Source: Alteraurantiacibacter hainanensis (GTDB lineage Bacteria > Pseudomonadota > Alphaproteobacteria > Sphingomonadales > Sphingomonadaceae). From it: DNA of 64,000 nt. This document shows, in pieces, positions 1 to 6,793 of this stretch. Where the stretch lies: NCBI RefSeq assembly GCF_036321025.1, contig NZ_JAZAPB010000001.1, positions 620,001 through 684,000 of the forward strand, given 5' to 3'. Both the position numbers and the translations under genes were made by a program. The notes beneath the pieces are model-generated. The model did no database searches. It saw only the letters and a list, made by a program, of their open reading frames with translations, and was not told the origin of the DNA. The first letter of the stretch is position 1. Every line of letters begins with the position of its first letter.

Positions 1-353
1 AGGACGAAATTACAGACGCGGAACTTTCCGCCCACGGACCCTACGTCCTGGCGGGCGCGGTCGCGCGGCCCGATCCCACGCGCGTGCCGATCCGCGGCGA
101 TCTTGCCCACATCGGTCTGGCCGGTATCCATTTTGTGCCGCACTACGCCGTGCCCCAGCCACGCACCGTTCTGCCTGGCGGTGCACCGCTCTATGCCGAT
201 CCGGATAATACATCCGAGGAGCTTTGCGTGCTGCTGGAAGGCGACAGCTTCGAGGTTCTCGACGTTACCCGCGCATGGGCCTGGGGCTGCCTTTCCCTCG
301 AAGGCCCGGTGGGCTATGTCCGGCTCGACCGGCTAGAGACAGCAGGAGGCTGA
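1..353 (+). CDS. SH3-like domain protein, C-terminal part (5' end outside window)
   Basis: The frame is open from the first bases and ends at TGA 351-353, so the start lies upstream of the window or is hidden by the edge. The visible 117 or so residues contain an SH3b-like stretch: a segment reading RGDLAHIGLAG, then FVPHYAVPQPR, then GDSFEVLDVTRAWAWG and GPVGYVRLDRL. This layout resembles the bacterial SH3 domains found in NlpC/P60-type cell-wall proteins of sphingomonads, but no peptidase residues are visible. Its last codons contain the AGGAGG ribosome site for argC, so the two genes are probably co-transcribed. The function is inferred only from the domain type. Confidence 0.6.
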   Translation, partial: DEITDAELSAHGPYVLAGAVARPDPTRVPIRGDLAHIGLAGIHFVPHYAVPQPRTVLPGGAPLYADPDNTSEELCVLLEGDSFEVLDVTRAWAWGCLSLEGPVGYVRLDRLETAGG

Positions 354-355
354 GT

Positions 356-1291
356 GTGGCGCACACCGTCTTCATCGACGGGGCGGCCGGGACGACCGGC
401 CTGGAAATCGCCGACCGGCTTGAGGGCCGCAGCGAATTCGAACTGGTGCGTCTCAACGATGCCGAACGCAAGGACGAGGATTGCCGCCGCGCGGCGCTGA
501 ACTTCGCCGATTTCGTGATCTTGTGCCTGCCCGACGACGCCGCGCGCGATGCCGTGGCCATGATCGAGGATGATTCCGGCACCCGCGTCATCGACGCCTC
601 CACCGCGCATCGCACCGCCGCGGGCTGGATCTACGGTTTTCCCGAGCTGGTCGGGCCGAACGTGGTGGCGGGTGCAGACCGCGTCTCGAACCCCGGCTGC
701 TATCCCACGGGCTTTCTGGCCATAATGGCACCGCTGGTGCGGGCCAAGCTGCTCCCGCGCGACTGGCCCTATACCGTCAACGCCGTGTCGGGCTATTCGG
801 GTGGCGGCAAGAGCCTGATCCAGCGGTTCGAGGGCGAAGGCAGCGACATCGCCTTTCGCACCTACGGCCTGTCGCTGGATCACAAGCACCTGAAGGAAAT
901 GCAGTCGAAGGCAGGGCTCAAGAACCCGCCCGTCTTCGCACCCTCGGTCGTGCCCGGATTTCGCGGTATGGTGGTGGAAGTGCCGCTAGCGATCACCGCC
1001 ATGCGCGCGGCGGCCCCTCCCGCCGATCTGCACAAGGAACTGGCGCGCTATTACGAGAACGCCCCGCTCGTCACCGTGCACGACAGGGACGAGGACGTGA
1101 GCGAACTGCTGCTGCACAAGCGGTCCGAGCCGTGGGACCGGCTCGACCTCTACGTCTTCAGCGACGCGAAGGAAGAAAACGCGCGCCTGGTCGCGGTTCT
1201 CGACAACCTCGGCAAGGGCGCCAGCGGCGCGGCCGTGCAGTCCCTCAACCTGATGGCGGGCTGCGACCCGCTTGCGGGCCTCCATCTGTAG
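356..1291 (+). CDS. argC: N-acetyl-gamma-glutamyl-phosphate reductase (short type)
   Basis: Third step of arginine synthesis: NADPH-dependent reduction of N-acetylglutamyl phosphate to the semialdehyde, in the cytoplasm. The 311-residue length fits the short (type 2) ArgC family. The N-terminal Rossmann motif reads FIDGAAGTTG (residues 6-15), and the catalytic cysteine lies in SNPGCYPTG (Cys115). The GTG start at 356 was chosen because AGGAGG (344-349) lies 6 nt upstream and the glycine-rich loop follows directly; the longer open frame upstream overlaps the SH3 gene and looks non-coding. The gene starts 2 nt after the SH3 gene, which suggests an operon. Confidence 0.95.
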   Translation: MAHTVFIDGAAGTTGLEIADRLEGRSEFELVRLNDAERKDEDCRRAALNFADFVILCLPDDAARDAVAMIEDDSGTRVIDASTAHRTAAGWIYGFPELVGPNVVAGADRVSNPGCYPTGFLAIMAPLVRAKLLPRDWPYTVNAVSGYSGGGKSLIQRFEGEGSDIAFRTYGLSLDHKHLKEMQSKAGLKNPPVFAPSVVPGFRGMVVEVPLAITAMRAAAPPADLHKELARYYENAPLVTVHDRDEDVSELLLHKRSEPWDRLDLYVFSDAKEENARLVAVLDNLGKGASGAAVQSLNLMAGCDPLAGLHL

Positions 1292-1455
1292 CCCGAACTG
1301 CCCGCTTTTTGGGCACCCCTGCCCGTCAAAAGGTCATTGTCAGGGTCGCCGGCAGCGCAATTTGATTGCAGCTTTCCCGCGCTTCCGGCCGCGATTGTTG
1401 CGAATCCGCCCTTTCGCTCGTCCCCGCGATTGTCTAGCACTCGGCCAGTACATTC

Positions 1456-1471
1456 TGGCATGATTCTTGAA
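1456..1471 (+). promoter_or_regulatory. Possible sigma-54-like promoter element upstream of glnB
   Basis: TGGCATG-ATTC-TTGAA matches the -24/-12 pattern with GG and the -12 dinucleotide 10 nt apart, but the usually invariant GC at -12 is GA here. It lies 66 nt before the glnB start. glnB-glnA units are often under nitrogen (RpoN/NtrC) control, which is the reason to note it. No convincing NtrC palindrome was seen in 1292-1536, so the assignment is weak. Confidence 0.22.
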
Positions 1472-1536
1472 GCCTATGTCTCGGGAATTGCCTAGGGAGA
1501 AAGGCCCGGATCGACCGGGTTAAGACAGGGACCTGA

Positions 1537-1875
1537 GTGAAAAAGATCGAAGCCATCATCAAACCCTTCAAGCTCGACGAGGTGAAGGATGCCCTGCACG
1601 AGGTCGGCGTGTCCGGCATTACCGTGACGGAGGCGAAGGGCTTCGGACGGCAGAAAGGGCACACGGAACTCTACCGCGGTGCCGAATATGTCGTCGATTT
1701 CCTGCCCAAGGTTAAGCTGGAAATCGTCGTGCCGGACCAGTTGGCCCAGCAGGTGACGGATGCCATCGCCAATGCCGCCAAGACAGGCCGCATCGGGGAC
1801 GGCAAGATCTTCGTATCCGATATCGGCTCGGCAATCCGCATCCGTACCGGAGAGCAGGACGACGCCGCCCTCTAG
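1537..1875 (+). CDS. glnB: Nitrogen regulatory protein P-II
   Basis: Trimeric signal protein that senses 2-oxoglutarate and ATP/ADP. It controls glutamine synthetase adenylylation and NtrB. The 112-residue length is exact for the family. The start MKKIEAIIKPFKLDEVK and the T-loop around GAEYVVDF, with the uridylylation Tyr51, are present; the C-terminal signature reads GRIGDGKIFV. The start is GTG at 1537, forced by the conserved N-terminus. glnA follows 65 nt downstream in the same direction, the classic glnBA arrangement, so the two are probably co-regulated. Confidence 0.97.
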   Translation: MKKIEAIIKPFKLDEVKDALHEVGVSGITVTEAKGFGRQKGHTELYRGAEYVVDFLPKVKLEIVVPDQLAQQVTDAIANAAKTGRIGDGKIFVSDIGSAIRIRTGEQDDAAL

Positions 1876-1940
1876 GGCGGTCCACCCACAGGCGAATCCC
1901 GCCAGAACAGACAATACGTTCAATTCAAGGAAGGATAATC

Positions 1941-3350
1941 ATGGCCAGTGCAAAGGACATCGCGAAGCGTATCAAGGACGAGGAGATCGAATGGGTCGAC
2001 GTCCGCTTCACCGACCCCAAGGGCAAGTGGCAGCACCTCTCGATGTGCGCCGGCGTCGTCGACGAGGACATGCTTGAAGAAGGCATGATGTTCGACGGCT
2101 CCTCCATCGAGGGCTGGAAGACCATCAACGAATCCGACATGATCCTGAAGCCGGATCTGGATTCGATCTACATCGATCCGTTCAGCGCCACGCCGATGAT
2201 GGTGATCAACTGCGACATCGTGGAGCCTTCCAACGGTGAGCTCTACAGCCGCGACCCGCGATCCACCGCAAAGCGTGCCGAAGCCTACCTGAAGAGCACC
2301 GGCATCGGCGATACGATCTACGTCGGCCCGGAACCCGAGTTCTTCATGTTCGACGACGTCCGCTTCGAGGATGGCTATTCCGGATCGGGCTACCAGATCG
2401 ACGACATCGAACTGCCGACCAACTCGGGCACCGAGATGGAAATGGGCAACATGGGCCACCGTCCGCGCGCCAAGGGCGGCTACTTTCCCGTTGCGCCGGT
2501 CGACAGCGCCATGGATATCCGCGCCGAAATGGTCAGCACCATGCTGGAAATGGGCCTGCCGATGGACAAGCACCACCACGAGGTGGCCGCTGCCCAGCAC
2601 GAACTCGGCATCACTTTCGGCACGCTGACGCAGACCGCCGACCGCGTGCAGATCTACAAGTATGTCGTGCAGCAGGTCGCCCATGCCTATGGCAAGACGG
2701 CCACCTTCATGCCCAAGCCGATCAAGGCCGACAACGGCAGCGGCATGCACACCCACATGTCGATCTGGAAGGACGGCAAGCCGACGTTCGCGGGCAATGA
2801 ATATGCCGGTCTGTCGGAAACCTGCCTGTTCTACATCGGCGGCGTGATCAAGCACGCCAAGGCCCTGAACGCCTTCACCAACCCCACCACCAACAGCTAC
2901 AAGCGGCTGGTGCCGGGGTTCGAGGCGCCGGTGCTGCTGGCCTACTCCGCCCGCAACCGTTCGGCTTCCTGCCGTATTCCCTACGGCTCGGGCGAAAAGG
3001 CGAAGCGCGTGGAATTCCGCTTCCCCGATCCGCTGGCCAACCCCTACCTCGCCTTCTCGGCGCTGCTGATGGCCGGCATCGACGGGATCGAGAACAAGAT
3101 CCATCCGGGCGATGCCATGGACAAGAACCTGTACGACCTGCCGCCGGCCGAACTGGCCGACGTGCCGACCGTGTGCGGTTCCCTGCGCGAAGCCCTGCTC
3201 GCCCTGCGCGACGACATGGACTTCCTGCTGAAAGGCGACGTGTTCACCAAGGACCAGATCGAGGCCTACATGGACCTGAAGTGGGAGGATGTCCTCCGCT
3301 TCGAGACCACGCCGAGCCCGGTCGAGTTCGACATGTACTACAGCAGCTGA
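1941..3350 (+). CDS. glnA: Glutamine synthetase, type I
   Basis: ATP-dependent synthesis of glutamine from glutamate and ammonia; a cytoplasmic dodecamer. The 469 residues match GS type I-beta. Visible features are MFDGSSIEGW (about 50-59), the ATP/metal segment KPIKADNGSGMHTHMS (259-274), the glutamate-binding loop NPTTNSYKRLVPG (314-326), and the adenylylation tyrosine in DKNLYDLPP (Tyr398). The enzyme should therefore be switched off by GlnE-dependent adenylylation under P-II control. The start has a good ribosome site (GGAAGG, about 8 nt upstream). A strong terminator follows at 3374. Confidence 0.98.
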   Translation: MASAKDIAKRIKDEEIEWVDVRFTDPKGKWQHLSMCAGVVDEDMLEEGMMFDGSSIEGWKTINESDMILKPDLDSIYIDPFSATPMMVINCDIVEPSNGELYSRDPRSTAKRAEAYLKSTGIGDTIYVGPEPEFFMFDDVRFEDGYSGSGYQIDDIELPTNSGTEMEMGNMGHRPRAKGGYFPVAPVDSAMDIRAEMVSTMLEMGLPMDKHHHEVAAAQHELGITFGTLTQTADRVQIYKYVVQQVAHAYGKTATFMPKPIKADNGSGMHTHMSIWKDGKPTFAGNEYAGLSETCLFYIGGVIKHAKALNAFTNPTTNSYKRLVPGFEAPVLLAYSARNRSASCRIPYGSGEKAKRVEFRFPDPLANPYLAFSALLMAGIDGIENKIHPGDAMDKNLYDLPPAELADVPTVCGSLREALLALRDDMDFLLKGDVFTKDQIEAYMDLKWEDVLRFETTPSPVEFDMYYSS

Positions 3351-3373
3351 TCCCAGCGCATCGAGACAAAGAG

Positions 3374-3410
3374 AAGGGGCGTCCGGGCAACCGGGCGCCC
3401 CTTTACTTTT
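3374..3410 (+). terminator. Rho-independent terminator after glnA
   Basis: A 13-bp stem (3374-3386 with 3391-3403, one G-T pair) closes on a GCAA tetraloop and is followed by TACTTTT. The minus-strand read is also T-rich, so it may also stop transcription of the convergent membrane-protein gene. Confidence 0.85.
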
Positions 3411-3433
3411 CGCCATTGCTCTTTTCGGGGCCA

Positions 3434-4081
3434 CTAGCGCGGGGCAAGCAGGCCGCGGCGCGCACTGGCAATGAAGGAGCCGAACAGCCCGGCCGCCCAG
3501 ATCATCGACAGCCAATCGAGCGTTGCCGGAGGAGCCAGGTACTCCAGATGCGCGAGGATGGCCCAGCCGCCGCCGATTGCGAACAGCAGGTAGAACGCGG
3601 TCGCTGCACTTTCGTGGGAGACCGTCCGCATAAGTTCGTCGGCATAGCGCCACTGACGGATGCCGAGCACCAGGCCTATGGCAACCAGCGGCACCGCGAT
3701 CAGGCCGATATCCGGTCCGAACGTGCCCCCGGGGCCCGACAGGACGACGAGCAGCAAGCCGCTGCCCAGGGCCAGGATCGATGCCGCACTGTAGGCCAGC
3801 AGCGTGCGCTGTTCGCGAAGCTCGCTGCGATCCTCGACATTGAGGAAGCGCACGCCAAACCCGGGGCTCACCAGGCCCACGCCGACCATCAGCGACGTGA
3901 GGATGTAGATGATGGCAACGATACCCGCGATCTTGGCGGATTCGCTCAGCACGCCGCCGAATTCATCGGTTCCCAGCAGGAAGGCCATCGAAGCGGCAAA
4001 GCCGGCCACCGCCCCCGCGATTGCAGCCAGTCCCGCCTTCTTCCATTTCTGCGACTCGGTCCGTTCCGACACCATGTCCAT
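3434..4081 (-). CDS. Six-helix membrane protein of unknown function, partner of Xre regulator
   Basis: I do not recognise the family. The 215-residue protein has about six hydrophobic segments (residues 16-37, 51-70, 93-114, 125-141, 159-177 and 188-206) joined by short charged loops. The start ATG at 4081 overlaps the TAA of the upstream regulator by one base (TAATG), so translation is coupled; a second ATG lies two codons later. The longer frame upstream is the shadow of the regulator gene. Small Xre regulators paired with a membrane protein are common in alphaproteobacteria, and the regulator probably controls this gene through the palindromes at 4311-4360. Its substrate or signal is unknown. 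Confidence 0.85.
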   Translation of the reverse strand: MDMVSERTESQKWKKAGLAAIAGAVAGFAASMAFLLGTDEFGGVLSESAKIAGIVAIIYILTSLMVGVGLVSPGFGVRFLNVEDRSELREQRTLLAYSAASILALGSGLLLVVLSGPGGTFGPDIGLIAVPLVAIGLVLGIRQWRYADELMRTVSHESAATAFYLLFAIGGGWAILAHLEYLAPPATLDWLSMIWAAGLFGSFIASARRGLLAPR

Positions 4082-4290
4082 TACTCCGCCTCCGGTTCCC
4101 AATCGTCGATAAACAGCTCCGGCACGGCGACGGCGAACAGCTTTGCCATGCGCAGTGCCAGCGGCAGCGAGGGATCGTACTTGTCGGTTTCCACCGCGTT
4201 GATCGTCTGCCGCGAAACGCCCAGCCGCCGGGCGAGTTCGCCCTGGCTCCAGCCCTTCGCCTCCCGATGATCCTTCAAGTGGTTCTTCAC
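4081..4290 (-). CDS. Xre-family helix-turn-helix regulator
   Basis: A 69-residue DNA-binding protein consisting almost only of a Cro/CI-type HTH: WSQGELARRLGVSRQTINAVE followed by a DPSLPLALRMAKLF stretch. The GTG start at 4290 gives the usual VKNHLKDHREAKGW N-terminus, with AGAGG about 7 nt upstream; the longer ATG start at 4347 would run through the palindromic operator DNA and is unlikely. It is translationally coupled to the membrane protein downstream. Three phased palindromes just upstream suggest autoregulation. The inducing signal is unknown. Confidence 0.9.
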   Translation of the reverse strand: MKNHLKDHREAKGWSQGELARRLGVSRQTINAVETDKYDPSLPLALRMAKLFAVAVPELFIDDWEPEAE

Positions 4291-4310
4291 CGTTTCGCCT
4301 CTCTGCCTGC

Positions 4311-4360
4311 AAAGAGCTCTTTGCTGTAAAGAACTCTTGTCAGTCAAGAGCTCTTTACAG
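4311..4360. promoter_or_regulatory. Array of three phased palindromes, probable operator
   Basis: Three related 12-bp palindromes with the core AAGAGCTCTT are centred at 4316.5, 4333.5 and 4350.5, exactly 17 bp apart. The middle copy has one change (AAGAACTCTT). The last two also form the arms of a 16-bp inverted repeat (4324-4339 and 4345-4360, one mismatch, 5-nt spacer TCAGT). The array lies 21 bp upstream of the Xre regulator start and is the likely binding site of that regulator. It could also influence the divergent lysozyme gene at 4429. Confidence 0.65.
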
Positions 4361-4428
4361 GTCTTTCCTACGCGAAGACGCGCGACCTAGCGCCGGGACC
4401 GTTTTTCCGCGACACCAGGAGCATTCCC

Positions 4429-5046
4429 ATGACCCAGATACCGCTGTTCGAAATCGTCCGCGCAATCCTTGGCCGCCAGCCGCCTGCGGCCGAGAGCGAG
4501 CCGGTGGAGGTTGCCGCCGATTCTCCGGCCCGCGACTGTGTTCCCGAGGCTCCGGACTACCCTGCCAGGCCCGCTGTCGGGCCGAAGGGCATCGCCCTCA
4601 TCAAGCAGTTCGAGGGCTGCGCGCGTATTCGCAAGGACGGAATGGTGGAGGCCTATCCCGACCCCGGCACCGGCGGTGCGCCCTGGACCATCGGCTGGGG
4701 CGCGACCGGTCCGGGAATCGACCAAGGCACGGTCTGGACGCAGGACGCCTGCGATGCCCGGCTGGAGGCCGACCTCCGGCGCTATGCCGCCGAGGTTGCC
4801 GATGCGCTGGGCGATTGCCCTGCCACTGCGCTGCAGTTCGATGCCCTGGTCAGCTTTCACTACAACACCGGCGCCATCGCCAGGGCCACCCTGACACGCA
4901 AGCACAAGGCGGGCGATTTCGAAGGCGCCGCGCGCGAATTCGACCGCTGGTGCTACGCCGGCGGACGCGTGATGCGGGGCCTCGCCAGGCGCCGTGCAGC
5001 CGAAGCCGCGCTCTATCGCCAAGGCTCCTTAACGAAGGACGCTTAA
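4429..5046 (+). CDS. GH24 lysozyme (phage-type endolysin fold), chromosomal
   Basis: Predicted muramidase cleaving the glycan strands of peptidoglycan. The catalytic triad expected for glycoside hydrolase 24 is visible: Glu62 in KQFEGC, Asp78 in YPDPGTG and Thr87 in WTIGWG. The spacing between Glu and Asp is longer than in T4-type enzymes. The first 50 residues are a LFEIVRAILGR segment followed by a Pro/Ala-rich linker; there is no clear signal peptide or SAR anchor, so the export route is unclear. No phage genes are nearby, and the protein looks like a domesticated family member. AGGAG precedes the ATG. Confidence 0.88.
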   Translation: MTQIPLFEIVRAILGRQPPAAESEPVEVAADSPARDCVPEAPDYPARPAVGPKGIALIKQFEGCARIRKDGMVEAYPDPGTGGAPWTIGWGATGPGIDQGTVWTQDACDARLEADLRRYAAEVADALGDCPATALQFDALVSFHYNTGAIARATLTRKHKAGDFEGAAREFDRWCYAGGRVMRGLARRRAAEAALYRQGSLTKDA

Positions 5047-5107
5047 CAAACATCAGGAACTTGTCGCCACGATCGGCCGTTTTCCAAGGCTGAAGGAGCC
5101 AAGAACA

Positions 5108-6142
5108 ATGAAAATTCTGGTCGCATCCGTCTCAGCCCTCGCCCTGGCCGCCGTTCCGGCCCTGGCGCAGGGAAATGGCAACGGTAATGGTAATGGAAAT
5201 AACGGCAATCGCGGCGGTCCGCCGGCGATGGCCGGGCCATCCAATCAGGGCAACGGAAATGCCGACAGGGGCAATGGCAACCGCGGCAATGCCGATCGTG
5301 GCAATCGCGGCGGCGGCCAGGAGCAGGCCCGCGGCAATTCCGGCGGCCCTCCCCCGCAGGCTCGTGGCAACGGCAACGATCGCGGCGGTCCGCCCGTGGC
5401 GCGCGGCAACGGCAACGATCGCGGCGGTCCGCCGGTCGCCCGTGGAAACGGGAACGGCAACGGAAACCGTGGAGGTCCGGGGCGCGGCAACGATTCCGTG
5501 TCCGTTCGCTACGACGGCGGATCGATCATCGATTTCCGCCGCATGGCCCGCACCGGCATCGCCGACGGCTGCCCTCCCGGACTCGCGAAGAAGTACAACG
5601 GCTGCCGTCCGCCCGGTCTGGCACGCCAGCAGGATCGCTATCGCTATTCGCGCTACGCCCCGGACTGGTGGGGTCTTGGCGGCCTGTTCGGCGACCGACG
5701 CGGCAATTATTTCTACGATGATGGCTACCTGCTGCGGATCGGCAGCGGAGACGGAATTTCCGGCTACATCCCGCTGCTGGGCGGCGCGCTGGCCATCGGC
5801 AATCCGTGGCCGGACGACTATCGCTATTCACGACTGCCGTCGTACTACGAAAGCTACTACGGCCTCGGCCCCTCCGCGAACTATCGCTATGCCGACAACG
5901 TCGTCTACCGGATGGACCCGGAGACGGCGGCAATCACCTCGATCGCGGCCCTGTTGACGGGTGACGAATTCCGCGTCGGCCAGCGCATGCCGCGCGGATA
6001 CGACGTCTACAACGTGCCCTACAGTTACCGTGACAGGTACTATGACCGCCCTGACGCGATGTACCGTTACAACGACGGATACGTTTACGAGATCGACCCG
6101 GAAACGATGCTGGTTGCCTCGGCAATCGAGCTGTTGGTTTAG
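5108..6142 (+). CDS. Secreted Gly/Asn-rich protein with CPPG motif
   Basis: I cannot assign a function. Residues 1-21 are a signal peptide ending ALA-Q. Residues 22-128 are low complexity, rich in GN, GNR and RGGPP, including two tandem 13-residue copies (85-97 and 98-110). Residues 155-172 contain two CPPGLA/CRPPGLA half-motifs around KKYNG, a feature of many small exported proteins of sphingomonads, some annotated RcnB-like. The C-terminal 170 residues are Tyr- and Arg-rich with paired R-YxDxxVYxxDPET repeats (about residues 260-285 and 317-340). A fasciclin lipoprotein gene follows 9 nt later, so the two probably share a transcript. Confidence 0.8.
   Translation: MKILVASVSALALAAVPALAQGNGNGNGNGNNGNRGGPPAMAGPSNQGNGNADRGNGNRGNADRGNRGGGQEQARGNSGGPPPQARGNGNDRGGPPVARGNGNDRGGPPVARGNGNGNGNRGGPGRGNDSVSVRYDGGSIIDFRRMARTGIADGCPPGLAKKYNGCRPPGLARQQDRYRYSRYAPDWWGLGGLFGDRRGNYFYDDGYLLRIGSGDGISGYIPLLGGALAIGNPWPDDYRYSRLPSYYESYYGLGPSANYRYADNVVYRMDPETAAITSIAALLTGDEFRVGQRMPRGYDVYNVPYSYRDRYYDRPDAMYRYNDGYVYEIDPETMLVASAIELLV
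5360..5437 (+). repeat. Two 39-bp tandem repeats inside the Gly/Asn-rich gene
   Basis: The unit encodes A-R-G-N-G-N-D-R-G-G-P-P-V twice in direct tandem (codons 85-110). The copies differ at a few third positions. Further degenerate GGCAAC/CGCGGC units flank them, so this stretch could expand or contract by slippage. Confidence 0.7.
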
Positions 6143-6151
6143 GAGGGTTTC

Positions 6152-6706
6152 ATGACGAAAAAGCCATTCCTCGCCGCCGCAGCCGCTGCCAGCCTGTTCG
6201 CCCTGACCGCCTGCGGCTCCGACGCGGGCGAAGGCGGCGAAGCCGACGGCGGTGTGGGCACCAGCACGCTTGCCGCCCTGATCGAGGATGCCGACGATCT
6301 CAGCGTCGTATCAGAGATCGTATCAAATGCCGGGCTGTCCGGCGTGTTCGACGGCAATGCGCCCTACACCGTCTTCGCACCGACCGACGAGGCGTTTTCC
6401 GCGCTCGACGTGCCGCTGGAAGGCGAGGAGACGCGCGCCGCGCGCGTGGCGATCCTGCGCGAACACATCGTGCCAGGCTATCTCAGCCGCGAGGATATCG
6501 TCGCAGCCATCGAAAGCGCCGGAGGGTCGGTGGAGATGAAGACGATGGGATCGAACACGCTCACCTTCACCCGCGATGCGGATAATCTCGTGGTCACATC
6601 TTCGGATGGCTCGGAAGCCAGTGTCGAAGGTGAAGTGATGAGCGGGGTCAACGGCTCCGTGATCCCCATCGACGGCGTCCTGAAATCGATGGCGTCGCCT
6701 GGCTGA
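6152..6706 (+). CDS. Fasciclin (FAS1) domain lipoprotein
   Basis: A 184-residue exported lipoprotein. The lipobox LTAC places the modified cysteine at residue 21. The FAS1 domain covers about residues 36-182, with the H1 motif YTVFAPTDEAFSAL, an LREHIVPGYL segment, and the H2-like end GSVIPIDGVL. FAS1 domains mediate adhesion or protein contacts at cell surfaces; the target here is unknown. The gene starts 9 nt after the Gly/Asn-rich protein gene, with AGGAGGG just before the ATG, and is followed by a strong terminator. Confidence 0.92.
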   Translation: MTKKPFLAAAAAASLFALTACGSDAGEGGEADGGVGTSTLAALIEDADDLSVVSEIVSNAGLSGVFDGNAPYTVFAPTDEAFSALDVPLEGEETRAARVAILREHIVPGYLSREDIVAAIESAGGSVEMKTMGSNTLTFTRDADNLVVTSSDGSEASVEGEVMSGVNGSVIPIDGVLKSMASPG

Positions 6707-6736
6707 CGCAAGCCAGGCCAGACAACGCCTTGGAAG

Positions 6737-6771
6737 AGGGGAGCGCGCCGGACCGGTTCGCTCCCCTTTTT
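6737..6771 (+). terminator. Rho-independent terminator after the fasciclin gene
   Basis: A 9-bp GC-rich stem (6737-6745 with 6759-6767) with a 13-nt loop is followed by five T residues. It separates the plus-strand secreted-protein pair from the convergent tamB gene. Confidence 0.85.
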
Positions 6772-6793
6772 CATGTCGCCGCGCCTCGGCCGG

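Noticed and set aside
1920..3653. 577-codon minus-strand frame opposite glnA
   Set aside because: It lies entirely over glnA and its terminator, with no motif and no ribosome site.
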